Source of the DNA: CAYUKK01 sp964445305
GTDB lineage: Bacteria > Acidobacteriota > Aminicenantia > Aminicenantales > UBA8522
Reading direction: 5' to 3'
Assembly (NCBI GenBank): GCA_964445305.1
Contig: CAYUKK010000005.1
Coordinates: 7,156 to 71,155 of the forward strand
DNA: 64,000 nucleotides
The notes under the pieces are model-generated. The model was given only the letters and a program-made list of their open reading frames with translations. It did not search any database and was not told the origin of the DNA. The position numbers and the translations under genes were made by a program. Shown one piece after another: positions 18,538 through 27,038 of the stretch (the stretch's first letter is position 1; every line of letters begins with the position of its first letter).

Positions 18538-19700
18538 CGAGCTGCCTCCTTGATTGCTTTTAAAATATCATTAGGGTCATGGACCCAGCCGCCGCAGTGG
18601 GGAACACCGATGGCCGGCGCTTGGCCGAAAGCGCAGCGTTCAACCTCACGACGAATTTGGCCGAGGTTGATTTCCGGAACGACAAAAGCCTTGATTTTTT
18701 TTGCCAGTTCCCTTATCCGTTCCTCGGGGAAGGGCCAGACGGTGATCAACCGGAGTGTGCCAACTTTGATGCCCGCCTTTCTCGCTTCCTGGATCGCCTT
18801 AACAGCCACTCGCGAGGTGATCCCGTAGGAGACGACCACTACTTCAGCGCCATCTGTCTCTTCTTCCCTGTATTCAATGATTTTGTGGGCGTTTTTTCGG
18901 ATTTTATCGTTGATGTGTCGGACGCACCAATCCTGGCATTCGGCGTTGATGATGGGGTAGCCTCTTTCATCGTGGGTTAAGCCGGTCGTGTGGAAACGGT
19001 AGCCATCGCCGGCTTTAACCATAAACGGCACGAGGTCTTTGTCCGGCTTGTAGGGTCGGTACTTATCCTTGGGGCCCTCATACCATTTTCTCTCTACGAC
19101 CTCAATTTCGTCAGCGGGGGGAATGACAACTTTCTCGTGCATATGGCCGACGCACTCGTCGGTCATGAGGAATGTCGGCACTCGATACATTTCCGAGAGG
19201 TTGAAAGCCTTGATGGTCAGGTCGAAACACTCCTGCGGCGAATCAGGGGAGAGGGCGATGATTTCGTAGTCGCCGTGAGAGCCCCATCTGACCTGCATCA
19301 TGTCCGCTTGGCCTGTCAGAGTCGGCAGCCCCGTCGATGGGCCTCCTCGCTGGACGTTGGCGATGACGATGGGGACTTCCATCATGGCGGCGAGGCCGAT
19401 GTTTTCCATCATTAAGGAAAAACCGGGTCCAGAAGTGACGGTCATGGATTTTACGCCAGCCCATGAGGCTCCGATGAGGGCGGCGACAGAGGCAATTTCG
19501 TCCTCCATCTGGATGAAAACTCCACCCACGTAGGGGATTCTTTCGGCGAATCTTTCCGCCGTTTCGGTCGAGGGGGTAATGGGATAGCCGGCGAAAAAGC
19601 GGCAACCGGCAGCTAAGGCTCCCTCGGCGATGGCAAAATCGCCGTCGAGGTAATGGGCGCCGGTGAGAACACCCTTAGGATCGGCTTTCACTTTTTTCAC
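18534..19700 (-). CDS. korA: 2-oxoacid:ferredoxin oxidoreductase alpha subunit
   Basis: 388 residues, alpha subunit with pyrimidine-binding domain I and domain II. Hallmarks: FFAGYPITPSTETAE, FIQMEDEIASVAALIGAS, SGPGFSLMMENIGLA and QRGGPSTGLPTLTGQAD. The standalone gamma and delta genes indicate the four-subunit KorDABC form. It overlaps korD by 26 nt. Confidence 0.94.
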   Translation of the reverse strand: MKKVKADPKGVLTGAHYLDGDFAIAEGALAAGCRFFAGYPITPSTETAERFAERIPYVGGVFIQMEDEIASVAALIGASWAGVKSMTVTSGPGFSLMMENIGLAAMMEVPIVIANVQRGGPSTGLPTLTGQADMMQVRWGSHGDYEIIALSPDSPQECFDLTIKAFNLSEMYRVPTFLMTDECVGHMHEKVVIPPADEIEVVERKWYEGPKDKYRPYKPDKDLVPFMVKAGDGYRFHTTGLTHDERGYPIINAECQDWCVRHINDKIRKNAHKIIEYREEETDGAEVVVVSYGITSRVAVKAIQEARKAGIKVGTLRLITVWPFPEERIRELAKKIKAFVVPEINLGQIRREVERCAFGQAPAIGVPHCGGWVHDPNDILKAIKEAAR

Positions 19701-19962
19701 CTTCTTCCTCCTCTTTCATGAGAGTCACGTAGAGGGCAAATTCTGGGCAGATGGCCTCGCAAAGCTGGCAATAGCAGCAGTTTTCTTCGTGGACAATGCG
19801 GGGCGGGTGATAGCCTTTTCGGTTGAATTCCTCAGAAAGCTCAAGGACATCGCGGGGACAATACTCAACGCAAAATCCGCATCCCTTGCAGCGTTCTCTA
19901 TCGATGTGGATCTTGCCCTTTTTCGGTTTGAGGTCACCAAAATAAACCATGTTTCCTCTCAC
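19675..19962 (-). CDS. korD: 2-oxoacid:ferredoxin oxidoreductase delta subunit (ferredoxin-like)
   Basis: 95-residue dicluster ferredoxin that collects electrons from KorB. Two cysteine motifs are visible: CKGCGFCVEYCPRDVLEL and CCYCQLCEAICPEFAL. The C-terminus is acidic and charged (KEEEEGEKSES). It overlaps hdrB by 4 nt upstream and korA by 26 nt downstream. By position it is the natural wire between the oxoacid oxidoreductase and the Hdr module. Confidence 0.92.
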   Translation of the reverse strand: MRGNMVYFGDLKPKKGKIHIDRERCKGCGFCVEYCPRDVLELSEEFNRKGYHPPRIVHEENCCYCQLCEAICPEFALYVTLMKEEEEGEKSESRS

Positions 19963-20840
19963 ATCAAGCTTTTTTCGACGAGCAAAGGCTTGGGGTCAAT
20001 ATAATGGAGGTCGAGACGCAAATCTTTCTCCGCGCAGCCGAGCGCCATAGCCAGGAGTTGAGTGAAATAGAGAACGGGCATCGTCTTGAATTCGGGATAC
20101 AAGCGAGCTGTCTCTTTCTGCCGGTGGTCAAGGTTAAAAGCGCAAAGAGGGCAACTGACAGCCACGACTTCGGCACCCTGCTCGCGAGCCGAGTTGAGGA
20201 TCCTGTAAGTCCGCTCGGCCACCACCTCCGGCTTGTCGACTGTCTGGTAAGAAGCGCAGCATTCGGTCTTGTAAGGGAAGTCGACGGGCTGAGCGCCCAG
20301 AGCGGCCATCAGGTGTTCTAAAATCATCGGGTTCTCGGGATCATCGAGGCCAATTTCTTTGGGGCGGACGAGGAGGCAACCGTAGTAGCTGGCGACCTTC
20401 AGGCCCCTTAGGGGCCGCCGGACCTTCTGGGCGATCGTGTCCAGCTTGATGTCGTCGCGGAGAAGCTCGAGAAGATGGCGGATGCGGATATCCCCAGCAT
20501 AGGCGATTTTCTCCTCATCCATGAACTTGTGGATTTTCGTCAAACTCTCCGGGTCGGCCTTGATTCTTTCATTGACTCTTTTGAGGGTGTTGTAGCACAT
20601 CGCACAGAGGGTGAGGACGGAATCCGAGCCGCTTTCTTTAACCCGGATGAGGTTACGGATAGAAGCAAGATGATGGATCAGGTCATCAGCAGCTAAGGAG
20701 TAAACCGTGCCGCAGCAGTTCCAGCGCTTGAGCTCTTCGACCTCAAGGCCGAGCTCTTTTAGGGAGCATAATGTCGAATCTTCAAAATTCTTAGCATTGC
20801 TCTTCAGAGTGCAGCCCGGATAATAACTTATTTTCATCAT
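19959..20840 (-). CDS. hdrB: Heterodisulfide reductase subunit B-like protein with two CCG domains
   Basis: 293 residues with two cysteine-rich CCG domains, which in methanogen HdrB bind the non-cubane [4Fe-4S] clusters that reduce the heterodisulfide. First set: C10, C42-C43-G, C79-x2-C82. Second set: C155, C194-C195, C230-x2-C233, where the motif reads CCA rather than CCG. All expected ligands are present, so the thiol/disulfide chemistry should be intact. The natural disulfide in a bacterium lacking coenzymes M and B is unknown. It follows hdrC by 41 nt. Confidence 0.92.
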   Translation of the reverse strand: MMKISYYPGCTLKSNAKNFEDSTLCSLKELGLEVEELKRWNCCGTVYSLAADDLIHHLASIRNLIRVKESGSDSVLTLCAMCYNTLKRVNERIKADPESLTKIHKFMDEEKIAYAGDIRIRHLLELLRDDIKLDTIAQKVRRPLRGLKVASYYGCLLVRPKEIGLDDPENPMILEHLMAALGAQPVDFPYKTECCASYQTVDKPEVVAERTYRILNSAREQGAEVVAVSCPLCAFNLDHRQKETARLYPEFKTMPVLYFTQLLAMALGCAEKDLRLDLHYIDPKPLLVEKSLM

Positions 20841-20881
20841 AATTTCCTAAAAATATGAATTGAACTGTTATGATGGCCATT

Positions 20882-21289
20882 TTACGAAGTGAACTTACGG
20901 AAATTGCTGATGAGGGCAATCGGTGGAACGCTCGCTTTTTCCTCATCGGAGAGCTCACGCACCTCAACATGATCGCATCGCTTGCGGAGCAGAATCTGAC
21001 GAACGGCTTCCATGACCTCAGCGATCTTGATGCCCTTTGGGCAACGCACATTGCATGTATAGCAGGAAGCGCAGACCCAAACGGATCGAGATTGAAGGAG
21101 CTCATCTTTTAGGCCAAGCTGAGCGAACCGGATAATTTGGTTGGGCAAAATGTCCATCTGGGAAACAGCCGGACAGCCGGCCGAACACTTGCCGCACTGG
21201 TAGCAGGCCAGAAGTTTTTGGCCGCTCAATTCCTCCACTTTTTCAACAAAACTATCCCTAATCTTTTTCTTGGATAGGGTAACTCTCAT
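20882..21289 (-). CDS. hdrC: Heterodisulfide reductase subunit C-like ferredoxin
   Basis: 135 residues from the ATG at 21289, with an alternative GTG at 21307. Two [4Fe-4S] motifs: C29/C32/C35/C39 (CYQCGKCSAGCP) and C73/C76/C79/C83 (CASCYTCNVRCP). It wires HdrA to HdrB. It is the first gene of the 12-gene cluster and lies about 70 nt downstream of a good promoter. Confidence 0.92.
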   Translation of the reverse strand: MRVTLSKKKIRDSFVEKVEELSGQKLLACYQCGKCSAGCPAVSQMDILPNQIIRFAQLGLKDELLQSRSVWVCASCYTCNVRCPKGIKIAEVMEAVRQILLRKRCDHVEVRELSDEEKASVPPIALISNFRKFTS

Positions 21290-21365
21290 TGTTATTTCTC
21301 TTTCCACCCCAAAAATTCAAGTTGGCTTGGTTTTGATGCATTTTCCTGGCCAAAAATGACCCTTC

Positions 21366-21394
21366 AGTAAACCACAATTTGAATTTGCTGTCAA
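21366..21394 (-). promoter_or_regulatory. Promoter of the 12-gene hdr/kor/frd-like operon
   Basis: Perfect TTGACA (21389-21394) and TTTACT (21366-21371), separated by 17 bp on the minus strand. Start expected near 21359, leader about 70 nt. It is the only convincing promoter I see for the run of genes from 21289 down to 9311, where no gap exceeds 41 nt. Confidence 0.6.
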
Positions 21395-21414
21395 GAAAAT
21401 CAGGAGGTGAAGTG

Positions 21415-23586
21415 CTAATGCCCCCCAAAAAACAGAAGAAGAAAGAGACACATGAGGTTGAGCAAGAAGATGCTTATCAAAACGAAAGGCAAGCCCGTCA
21501 GAGGGATGAGCAAGGTGCTCGTGAGCAAAGCCCCTCCAAAAGAACCGAGAAGGTCCAGCCCGTAGCCGAGACCGTAATCGGCTTTGGATTTAAGATAGAG
21601 CTGGTTCGAGACAATGAAGAGGTCGCCTCCCAGATAACCCAGGGCGAAGAGGATGAGAAAAGCCAGAACCTCGGGCGGTCTTGCCCGCATCATTATTAGG
21701 AAAACGAGAAGAAGGAAAAGAAATCCAGCCTGGATAAGAGCCAACTGGCGGAAGGAGAAACTCCGTTTTTTCGACCTGACCCAGCTTCCTATATAAAGCC
21801 CGAGCATAAAAATGGAGAGGAGGAGGGCAATAGCGCCATAAAGGTATCCATAAAGAGCTTGAAACCAGACGAGGAGGATGATTTCTGTGATGATCGTCGT
21901 AAAACCCATGACGGCCAAGGGGACAAGCGGCAATGGACTTTTCTTCTTCCGGATGAGCAGCCAAACGGAAACAAGGCAAAAAAAGGCCAGGGGGAGAGTA
22001 AGAAGCCAGAGGGGAGAGAGTTGGGAGAAATACTTGAGGCCCTTGACTTCGAGACCGCGGAAATGCGCGCTCCAGAGCATGATCTGGAAATAGAAACTGA
22101 TGGGGGCCAAGTCCGTGTTGACCCGGCTCTGTCTCGATTTCATCGCTGTCTCCAGTCGGTCGCGGCGCAGAGGATGGAGCCGGGATAAAAGAGAAGAGCG
22201 AGTGAAATACAGGGTCTCGAGGCCAAGGGCTTCCACCCTTTGGGCGAGCACTTCAGGCTCCACCTGAATCGACTCCGAGGAGCCAAGGAAAACATTCCTG
22301 GCGCCAGGAATGACTTCGACATGGGGAAAGACTTCTTTCAGGGTGTGGTAAAGAGAAGCTAAGAATAGCTCCAGCTCGCCTCCGATGTAGTCTTCCGCCG
22401 AGGCGACAATGAAGGAGAGAACCCCAGCTGAAGTGAGCTTTCTCTTGGCCAGGCGGAAGAATTCAAGGGTATAAAATCGATTGAGTTGGGCCGTGCTGGG
22501 ATCGGGCAAGGAAATGAGAATGCCATCGTAGGAATTGTCGGCCTTTTGGAGGAAAGCGCGTCCATCCTCAAAGAAAAGATGAACCCGGGCGTCGCTCAAG
22601 GCCCTTTTTTCTTCTTCAGGGAGGAAGAGCCTGGAGAGTTGGATTACTTCCGGGTCGAGTTCGACATAATCGACCCGGGCTATGGGGTATTTGAGGATCT
22701 CCATCAACGTTCCTCCAGCCCCGCCGCCAATGAGGAGGATTCTTTCAGCTTCCGGTTTCTGAAGGAGGGCGAAATGGACAGATTCTTCAGCCGAAGCCCG
22801 ATCAGGATGGGAATAAACAGGCGCGCTATTGCTATAAAGAGAGGTCTGTTCCTCGGTCTTGATGACCTGAAGCTTTCCGTACCGGGTGTCCCGGCTGGCC
22901 AGAAGATGGTAGGGCCGCCAGTAAAGCCTTTGTGTGGGCATATCGAGAAAGATGAACACGGTGAGAACAAGTGTCAGAAGAGCCGGGATAACCAGCCTTT
23001 TCTTTTTGTCGACGAGCGAAAAGAGAAGCCACGTCCCCGCTCCTCCAATTAAGGCGGCTGCCTGCCAGGCACTGAAATGGGGCAGGAAGAGAAAATAGAC
23101 CGTTAGCCCGGCGATGGTGGCTCCCAGTGATTCGAGCCTGTAAACGTCGTTGATTCGTCCGGAAGCTTTCCCAACGTTGAGGACAAAGAGCATTCCGAGA
23201 GGGAAACTGACGAGAAGACAGAGGCCGAAAGAAAGCCCGAGGACGGGCAGGAGGCCTATGAGTTCACCTGGGAGGACCCGCATGATGAAACGGAAAACCC
23301 GCACCCCGGCCAGAGAAAGGACGATAAAAAAGATGACCCCATAATAGATTTGGGAGAGGTTTTTTTGAAGGAAAGACCAGCGGGAAGCAAGAATGCTTCC
23401 CAAGCCCCCCCAGAGGAGCCAGGATGCCAAGACGACCCCGAAGGTCAGCTCATTGCCGTAGAAATGGGCACTGAACTCCCGAAGGAGGAGAATCTGGGAG
23501 GAGGTTGCCAAAAATCCCAGGAGAAAAGGGGGGAAGGAATCCTTTAAGCCCAGATTCCAGGGATGGGGTTTTGGCAGAAGCGGCAT
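21415..23586 (-). CDS. Spermidine-synthase-like domain fused to membrane segments
   Basis: 723-residue membrane protein. The N-terminal third is hydrophobic with about seven segments, the middle carries a soluble Rossmann domain like spermidine synthase (ILLIGGGAGGTLMEILKY, then VDYVELDPEVIQLSRLF and YDGILISLPDPSTAQLN), and the C-terminal third again has several membrane segments. Fused proteins of this kind are widespread but mostly uncharacterised; decarboxylated-AdoMet use is uncertain. It overlaps the upstream radical SAM gene by 43 nt. Confidence 0.85.
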   Translation of the reverse strand: MPLLPKPHPWNLGLKDSFPPFLLGFLATSSQILLLREFSAHFYGNELTFGVVLASWLLWGGLGSILASRWSFLQKNLSQIYYGVIFFIVLSLAGVRVFRFIMRVLPGELIGLLPVLGLSFGLCLLVSFPLGMLFVLNVGKASGRINDVYRLESLGATIAGLTVYFLFLPHFSAWQAAALIGGAGTWLLFSLVDKKKRLVIPALLTLVLTVFIFLDMPTQRLYWRPYHLLASRDTRYGKLQVIKTEEQTSLYSNSAPVYSHPDRASAEESVHFALLQKPEAERILLIGGGAGGTLMEILKYPIARVDYVELDPEVIQLSRLFLPEEEKRALSDARVHLFFEDGRAFLQKADNSYDGILISLPDPSTAQLNRFYTLEFFRLAKRKLTSAGVLSFIVASAEDYIGGELELFLASLYHTLKEVFPHVEVIPGARNVFLGSSESIQVEPEVLAQRVEALGLETLYFTRSSLLSRLHPLRRDRLETAMKSRQSRVNTDLAPISFYFQIMLWSAHFRGLEVKGLKYFSQLSPLWLLTLPLAFFCLVSVWLLIRKKKSPLPLVPLAVMGFTTIITEIILLVWFQALYGYLYGAIALLLSIFMLGLYIGSWVRSKKRSFSFRQLALIQAGFLFLLLVFLIMMRARPPEVLAFLILFALGYLGGDLFIVSNQLYLKSKADYGLGYGLDLLGSFGGALLTSTLLIPLTGLPFVLISIFLLNLMCLFLLLFFGGH

Positions 23587-24665
23587 TTACCGTTTTCCAG
23601 CTCGATTTTTTCGACGTCGAAACCAAGACGCCGGATGATGAGGTTCTGGCAGCGCGGGCAGTACGTGTGCTCACCCATGTGGCCGGGGACATTCCCAATG
23701 TAAACATAATTGAGGCCTTCTTCCCTGGCCACATTCCGGGCTTTCTCCAGAGTCGACACCGGAGTGGGAGGGAGGTTCTTGATGAGATACATGGGGTGAA
23801 AACGGGAGAAGTGGAGGGGAATATCGGGTCCAACCTCCTTCCTGATCCACCGACACATGGCCCGAATTTGTTCCATGTCGTCGTTGAGCTGGGGAATGAC
23901 CAGGTAGACAAGCTCCAGCCAGACTTGGCTCTGGCGGACGATCTTGATCGCCTCGAGGACGGGCTTGAGCTCTCCCCGGACATAGGTCTTATAGAATTCC
24001 TCCGAGTAAGCCTTGAGGTCAATCTTAATAGCTTCCACGACTTTGGTCAGGTCGAGGAGGGGCTCAGGGCTGATGTGCCCACCGGTGACGACACAGTTTT
24101 TAATTTTATGACGACGGGCCTCGATGGATGTGTCGTACATGTACTCAAAGAAAACGATGGGTTCTGTGTAGGTATAAGAAATGGATGGACAATCGAACTT
24201 GAGGGCGGCGTTGACGACAGCGGTGGGGGGTAAATCGAAATGGCGGACTTGCTCAGGCCGGACCTGGGAGATTTGCCAGTTCTGGCAGAACTTGCAGTTG
24301 ACATTGCAGCCAGCCGTAGCGATGGATAGGGATTTCGTTCGCGGCAAAAAATGGAAGAAAGGCTTTTTCTCGATGGGGTCGACGTTCATCGTGCAGGCTT
24401 TCCCATAAACGAGCGTGTAATAAATGCCCCCATCGTTTTCCCGGACACCGCAATAGCCCCGCTCCTTGTCACCGAGGCGGCAGAGTCGGGGGCAGAGTAA
24501 GCATTCGATTTCCCTGTCCGGGAGTTTCTTATAGTATCGGGCCTCGACTCGAGAGAGGTTGGGCTCGGCTTGGAAAGCGAAAAGGTTCCACAACGATTCT
24601 CCTGTTCCTGAACCCAAAAGCAAGCTCGAACCGGCCAGAGTCTTGACGAAATTCCTCCTCTTCAT
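23544..24665 (-). CDS. AmrS-type radical SAM protein with a Tat-like leader
   Basis: 373 residues of the AmmeMemoRadiSam radical SAM / PflA-like family. The cluster motif is TAGCNVNCKFCQNW (CxxxCxxC), preceded by the family's CLLCPRLCRLGDKERGYCGV block and followed by SISYTYTEPIVFFEY. Two more Cys pairs near the end (YCPRCQN and KCRFCQN) look zinc-binding. The N-terminus MKRRNFVKTLAGSSLLLGSG resembles a twin-arginine signal, which is surprising for an enzyme needing S-adenosylmethionine and a reductant. The Memo and AMMECR1 partners are not in this window. Substrate unknown. Confidence 0.85.
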   Translation of the reverse strand: MKRRNFVKTLAGSSLLLGSGTGESLWNLFAFQAEPNLSRVEARYYKKLPDREIECLLCPRLCRLGDKERGYCGVRENDGGIYYTLVYGKACTMNVDPIEKKPFFHFLPRTKSLSIATAGCNVNCKFCQNWQISQVRPEQVRHFDLPPTAVVNAALKFDCPSISYTYTEPIVFFEYMYDTSIEARRHKIKNCVVTGGHISPEPLLDLTKVVEAIKIDLKAYSEEFYKTYVRGELKPVLEAIKIVRQSQVWLELVYLVIPQLNDDMEQIRAMCRWIRKEVGPDIPLHFSRFHPMYLIKNLPPTPVSTLEKARNVAREEGLNYVYIGNVPGHMGEHTYCPRCQNLIIRRLGFDVEKIELENGKCRFCQNPIPGIWA

Positions 24666-24688
24666 GAGTAGCCTACCGTTTAATATTA

Positions 24689-25585
24689 TTATACCTCATC
24701 CTCAAGAATTTGTATTTCCTTGAGGCTGGCCACTCCGAGCCCCATTTTTTCAGCTGTCGATAGGTATTCGGGCTTTCGCCTTTCTTCCTCGAGGGAGGGA
24801 AGCCCTTTGCGGGCGCGAAGATCTTCGATCACCCGCCAGCCGACCGAATCGGCCGCTACCGGGTCGACAGCAAAAATGAGCATCCCGCACGGTTCGGCCC
24901 ACTGAGCATGGAAGCTCGGACCCCGGTGATACTGGACACGGAGAGCATCGAGGATGGAAAGTCGGTGCTTGTTCTTTATGGGCGGGGTGTCGAACAGTTC
25001 CGCCACATAAGGATTGCAGTGGGCATCGTGGTATTTGTTTGGATTATGGATGGCGCCGAAGTAATTCTTCAGGCTGGCCGTGATACCCGCCAAACCATGG
25101 TCTTTGAGGATAGCCAGGCTGATCGAAGCCGTGACAAAGTTAGTCTGGATGGTCGAGAAAAGGCTGCCGATATTGGCGTGGGAAATGAGCTCTGTTTCGT
25201 AGCCAGCTCCTTCTGTGTCGGTGGCGAAAACCTTAAGCCGTTGACTGTCCAGGCTTAGCCGGAAGCCAGCTTCACGAAGTTCCCGATTGCTCCTGTCCCA
25301 GATGATGATATTTTTTTCCTGCAGACCCGACCTCGTCAGCAGGGTTACGAGGGCGAGGCAGACTTCGGGCCGAGTCGAAAGAAGCCGGCCAGCAATCGTG
25401 TTGATCTTGATGCCGACTCTATCCGAAGGCTTAAAGACCAGGCGCAGCGCTTCCTTGGCCTCATGGGAGCCAAAGAGTCGCGACAGGCCGCGCTCGACCA
25501 TCAAAGCCACCTGGGAAGGGTTGAGCTCACCAGCGGCGCTGAGCACCCCGGGGCTGCGGATAACGGCGACTCGAGTTGGCTTCAT
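24689..25585 (-). CDS. DUF362 family protein
   Basis: 298 residues. Matches DUF362 by the RVGIKINTIAGRLLSTRPEV start, DRSNRELREAGF, AILKDHGLAGITASLKNYFG and AVDPVAADSVGWRVIED. No ferredoxin domain is attached, unlike some members. The function of the family is not settled. Lies 23 nt upstream of the radical SAM gene on the same strand. The promoter's -10 box is only about 12 nt before the ATG and no Shine-Dalgarno is seen. Confidence 0.85.
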   Translation of the reverse strand: MKPTRVAVIRSPGVLSAAGELNPSQVALMVERGLSRLFGSHEAKEALRLVFKPSDRVGIKINTIAGRLLSTRPEVCLALVTLLTRSGLQEKNIIIWDRSNRELREAGFRLSLDSQRLKVFATDTEGAGYETELISHANIGSLFSTIQTNFVTASISLAILKDHGLAGITASLKNYFGAIHNPNKYHDAHCNPYVAELFDTPPIKNKHRLSILDALRVQYHRGPSFHAQWAEPCGMLIFAVDPVAADSVGWRVIEDLRARKGLPSLEEERRKPEYLSTAEKMGLGVASLKEIQILEDEV

Positions 25586-25596
25586 TTTCCAATTCC

Positions 25597-25626
25597 ATAA
25601 TTACTCCACATCAGAGACTCTGTCAA
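25597..25626 (-). promoter_or_regulatory. Promoter of the DUF362 gene, close to the start codon
   Basis: TTGACA (25621-25626) and AATTAT (25597-25602), 18 bp apart on the minus strand. Predicted start near 25590, leaving only about 5 nt before the ATG at 25585. Confidence 0.45.
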
Positions 25627-25646
25627 TCGCCGTGCCCGGTGCTGAA

Positions 25647-25675
25647 TTGAAAATAGATTCTTTCTATTGTAAATT
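25647..25675 (+). promoter_or_regulatory. Promoter of the DUF6599 gene
   Basis: TTGAAA (25647-25652) and TAAATT (25670-25675), 17 bp apart, ahead of AGGAG and the ATG at 25697. It is divergent from the DUF362 promoter. Confidence 0.4.
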
Positions 25676-25696
25676 GTATAAGCTCAAATAAGGAGA

Positions 25697-26647
25697 ATGA
25701 AGATAATGAACAGAAGAGGCGCGTTCAACCTCGGCTGGTTTCTTGCGTTCTTCCTCTTTCTTGTTTCTCCGCTTGACTCACGGCCTTCCTCTTCTCTTCT
25801 CGCCCTCCTCCCCGAAGTTCCCGGTTGGGAGCTGGCGGAAGAGCCCCGGCTCTATCAGCCTGATAACTTGTTCGAATACATCGATGGCGCGGCTGAATCC
25901 TATTTGAGCTACGGATTCAAAGAGCTTGTTGTTGCCCAGTATAAAAGGCCTGATGGGCCAGGCACTTTGACCCTGGAAATTTATCGCCTGGATTCGACCA
26001 AGGCTGCCTTCGGCATTTATAGTGCGGAAAGATACCCGGAAAGTCGATTCCTCGATGTCGGGGTTCAGGGATACATAGAAGACGGAAGCTTGAACTTCGT
26101 CCTAACCGATAAATATGTCAAGCTCCTCAGCTTCGAGATGGGGGAGGCCGCAGAGAGAGTGCTCATGCTTTTTTCCCAAAAGGTAGAGAAATTGGCCGGC
26201 GAAAAAGGAGCGTGGCCAGAGGCACTTCAGTTGTTCCCACGCGCGGGGCTTATTGCCAACAGCGAGAAATTTATCCTTCGTAACTTCCTGGGATACGGTT
26301 TTCTTCACGACGGCTACTTGGCCAGCTACCGGGTGAACGGACAGGAATTCGAGCTTTTCCTCGTTGAAGGGAATAGCGACGAGGAAGCTAACGTCATGCT
26401 TGAGGAGTTCTTGACTCAGTCCGCCCGACGGGGGAGCTTGACCGAAAGGGTGGAAGCCGGCTATCATATCCAGGATCGATATATCCAGCACATATACTTG
26501 GCAAAAATGAGGAATTTCTTAGCCGGAGTTATACGCGTCCGCGACGAAGCAAGAGAGACAGGATATCGCTATCTTAATTTACTCCTTGAATCCTTGAAGA
26601 AAAAGGCGGCAGCTTCCCACGAGTTGCCGCGTCCCGGCCTTTTTTGA
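25697..26647 (+). CDS. Exported DUF6599 family protein
   Basis: 316 residues with an N-terminal signal sequence (WFLAFFLFLVSPLDS) followed by a secreted domain. The family signature is LFEYIDGAAESYLSYGF, then EIYRLDSTKAAFGIYSAERY. DUF6599 proteins have no assigned function. The start at 25697 follows AGGAG; a second ATG at 25706 is also possible. Alone in its orientation, divergent from DUF362 and convergent with the Hpt gene 13 nt downstream. Confidence 0.75.
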   Translation: MKIMNRRGAFNLGWFLAFFLFLVSPLDSRPSSSLLALLPEVPGWELAEEPRLYQPDNLFEYIDGAAESYLSYGFKELVVAQYKRPDGPGTLTLEIYRLDSTKAAFGIYSAERYPESRFLDVGVQGYIEDGSLNFVLTDKYVKLLSFEMGEAAERVLMLFSQKVEKLAGEKGAWPEALQLFPRAGLIANSEKFILRNFLGYGFLHDGYLASYRVNGQEFELFLVEGNSDEEANVMLEEFLTQSARRGSLTERVEAGYHIQDRYIQHIYLAKMRNFLAGVIRVRDEARETGYRYLNLLLESLKKKAAASHELPRPGLF

Positions 26648-26660
26648 TTGGCCAGACGAA

Positions 26661-27038
26661 TCAGTCCTCCTCAGGTCGGGGAGGGTTCTGCTGAAGGTAG
26701 TCCTTGAGCTTGGCGAATTCTGTTTCCAGGCAAGCGAGCGCTTTCTGGGCTTGGACCAGGTTCTCGTCCCGGCCGGCCAGTTCGAGAGCCAAAGAAGCCT
26801 TCTGAAGAGAGGCCAAGCTCAAATTAGCCGAAGAACCTTTCAAGCTGTGGCCCAACTTCTGGACGGCAACGAAATCCTGGCGATGGATGGCGTCCTTGAT
26901 AAGTCGGGATTTTTCATTGTAGTCGTCGATATACATCTTGAGGAGCTCTTCGAGAAAGCTGGCGTCGCCCCCGACTCTTTCGAGCACCTCCTGGTAGTTG
27001 ATAGTAAGATTCCAATCTGGATGAGCATGGTTAGGCAT
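26661..27038 (-). CDS. Histidine phosphotransfer (Hpt) domain protein
   Basis: 125 residues, one four-helix Hpt domain. The phosphorylated histidine is H64 in KLGHSLKGSSANLS. The start at 27038 is chosen because GGGAGG precedes it by a few bases. It overlaps the REC-GGDEF gene upstream by 8 nt. It is presumably the relay step between the hybrid kinase receivers and a response regulator; the neighbouring REC-GGDEF protein is the obvious target. Confidence 0.9.
   Translation of the reverse strand: MPNHAHPDWNLTINYQEVLERVGGDASFLEELLKMYIDDYNEKSRLIKDAIHRQDFVAVQKLGHSLKGSSANLSLASLQKASLALELAGRDENLVQAQKALACLETEFAKLKDYLQQNPPRPEED

Noticed and set aside
26606..26646. GCGGCA/TGCCGC stem and T-run at the end of the DUF6599 gene as a rho-independent terminator
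   Set aside because: The T-run is separated from the stem by 9 nt, so it does not fit a standard terminator; it may still be a weak one.
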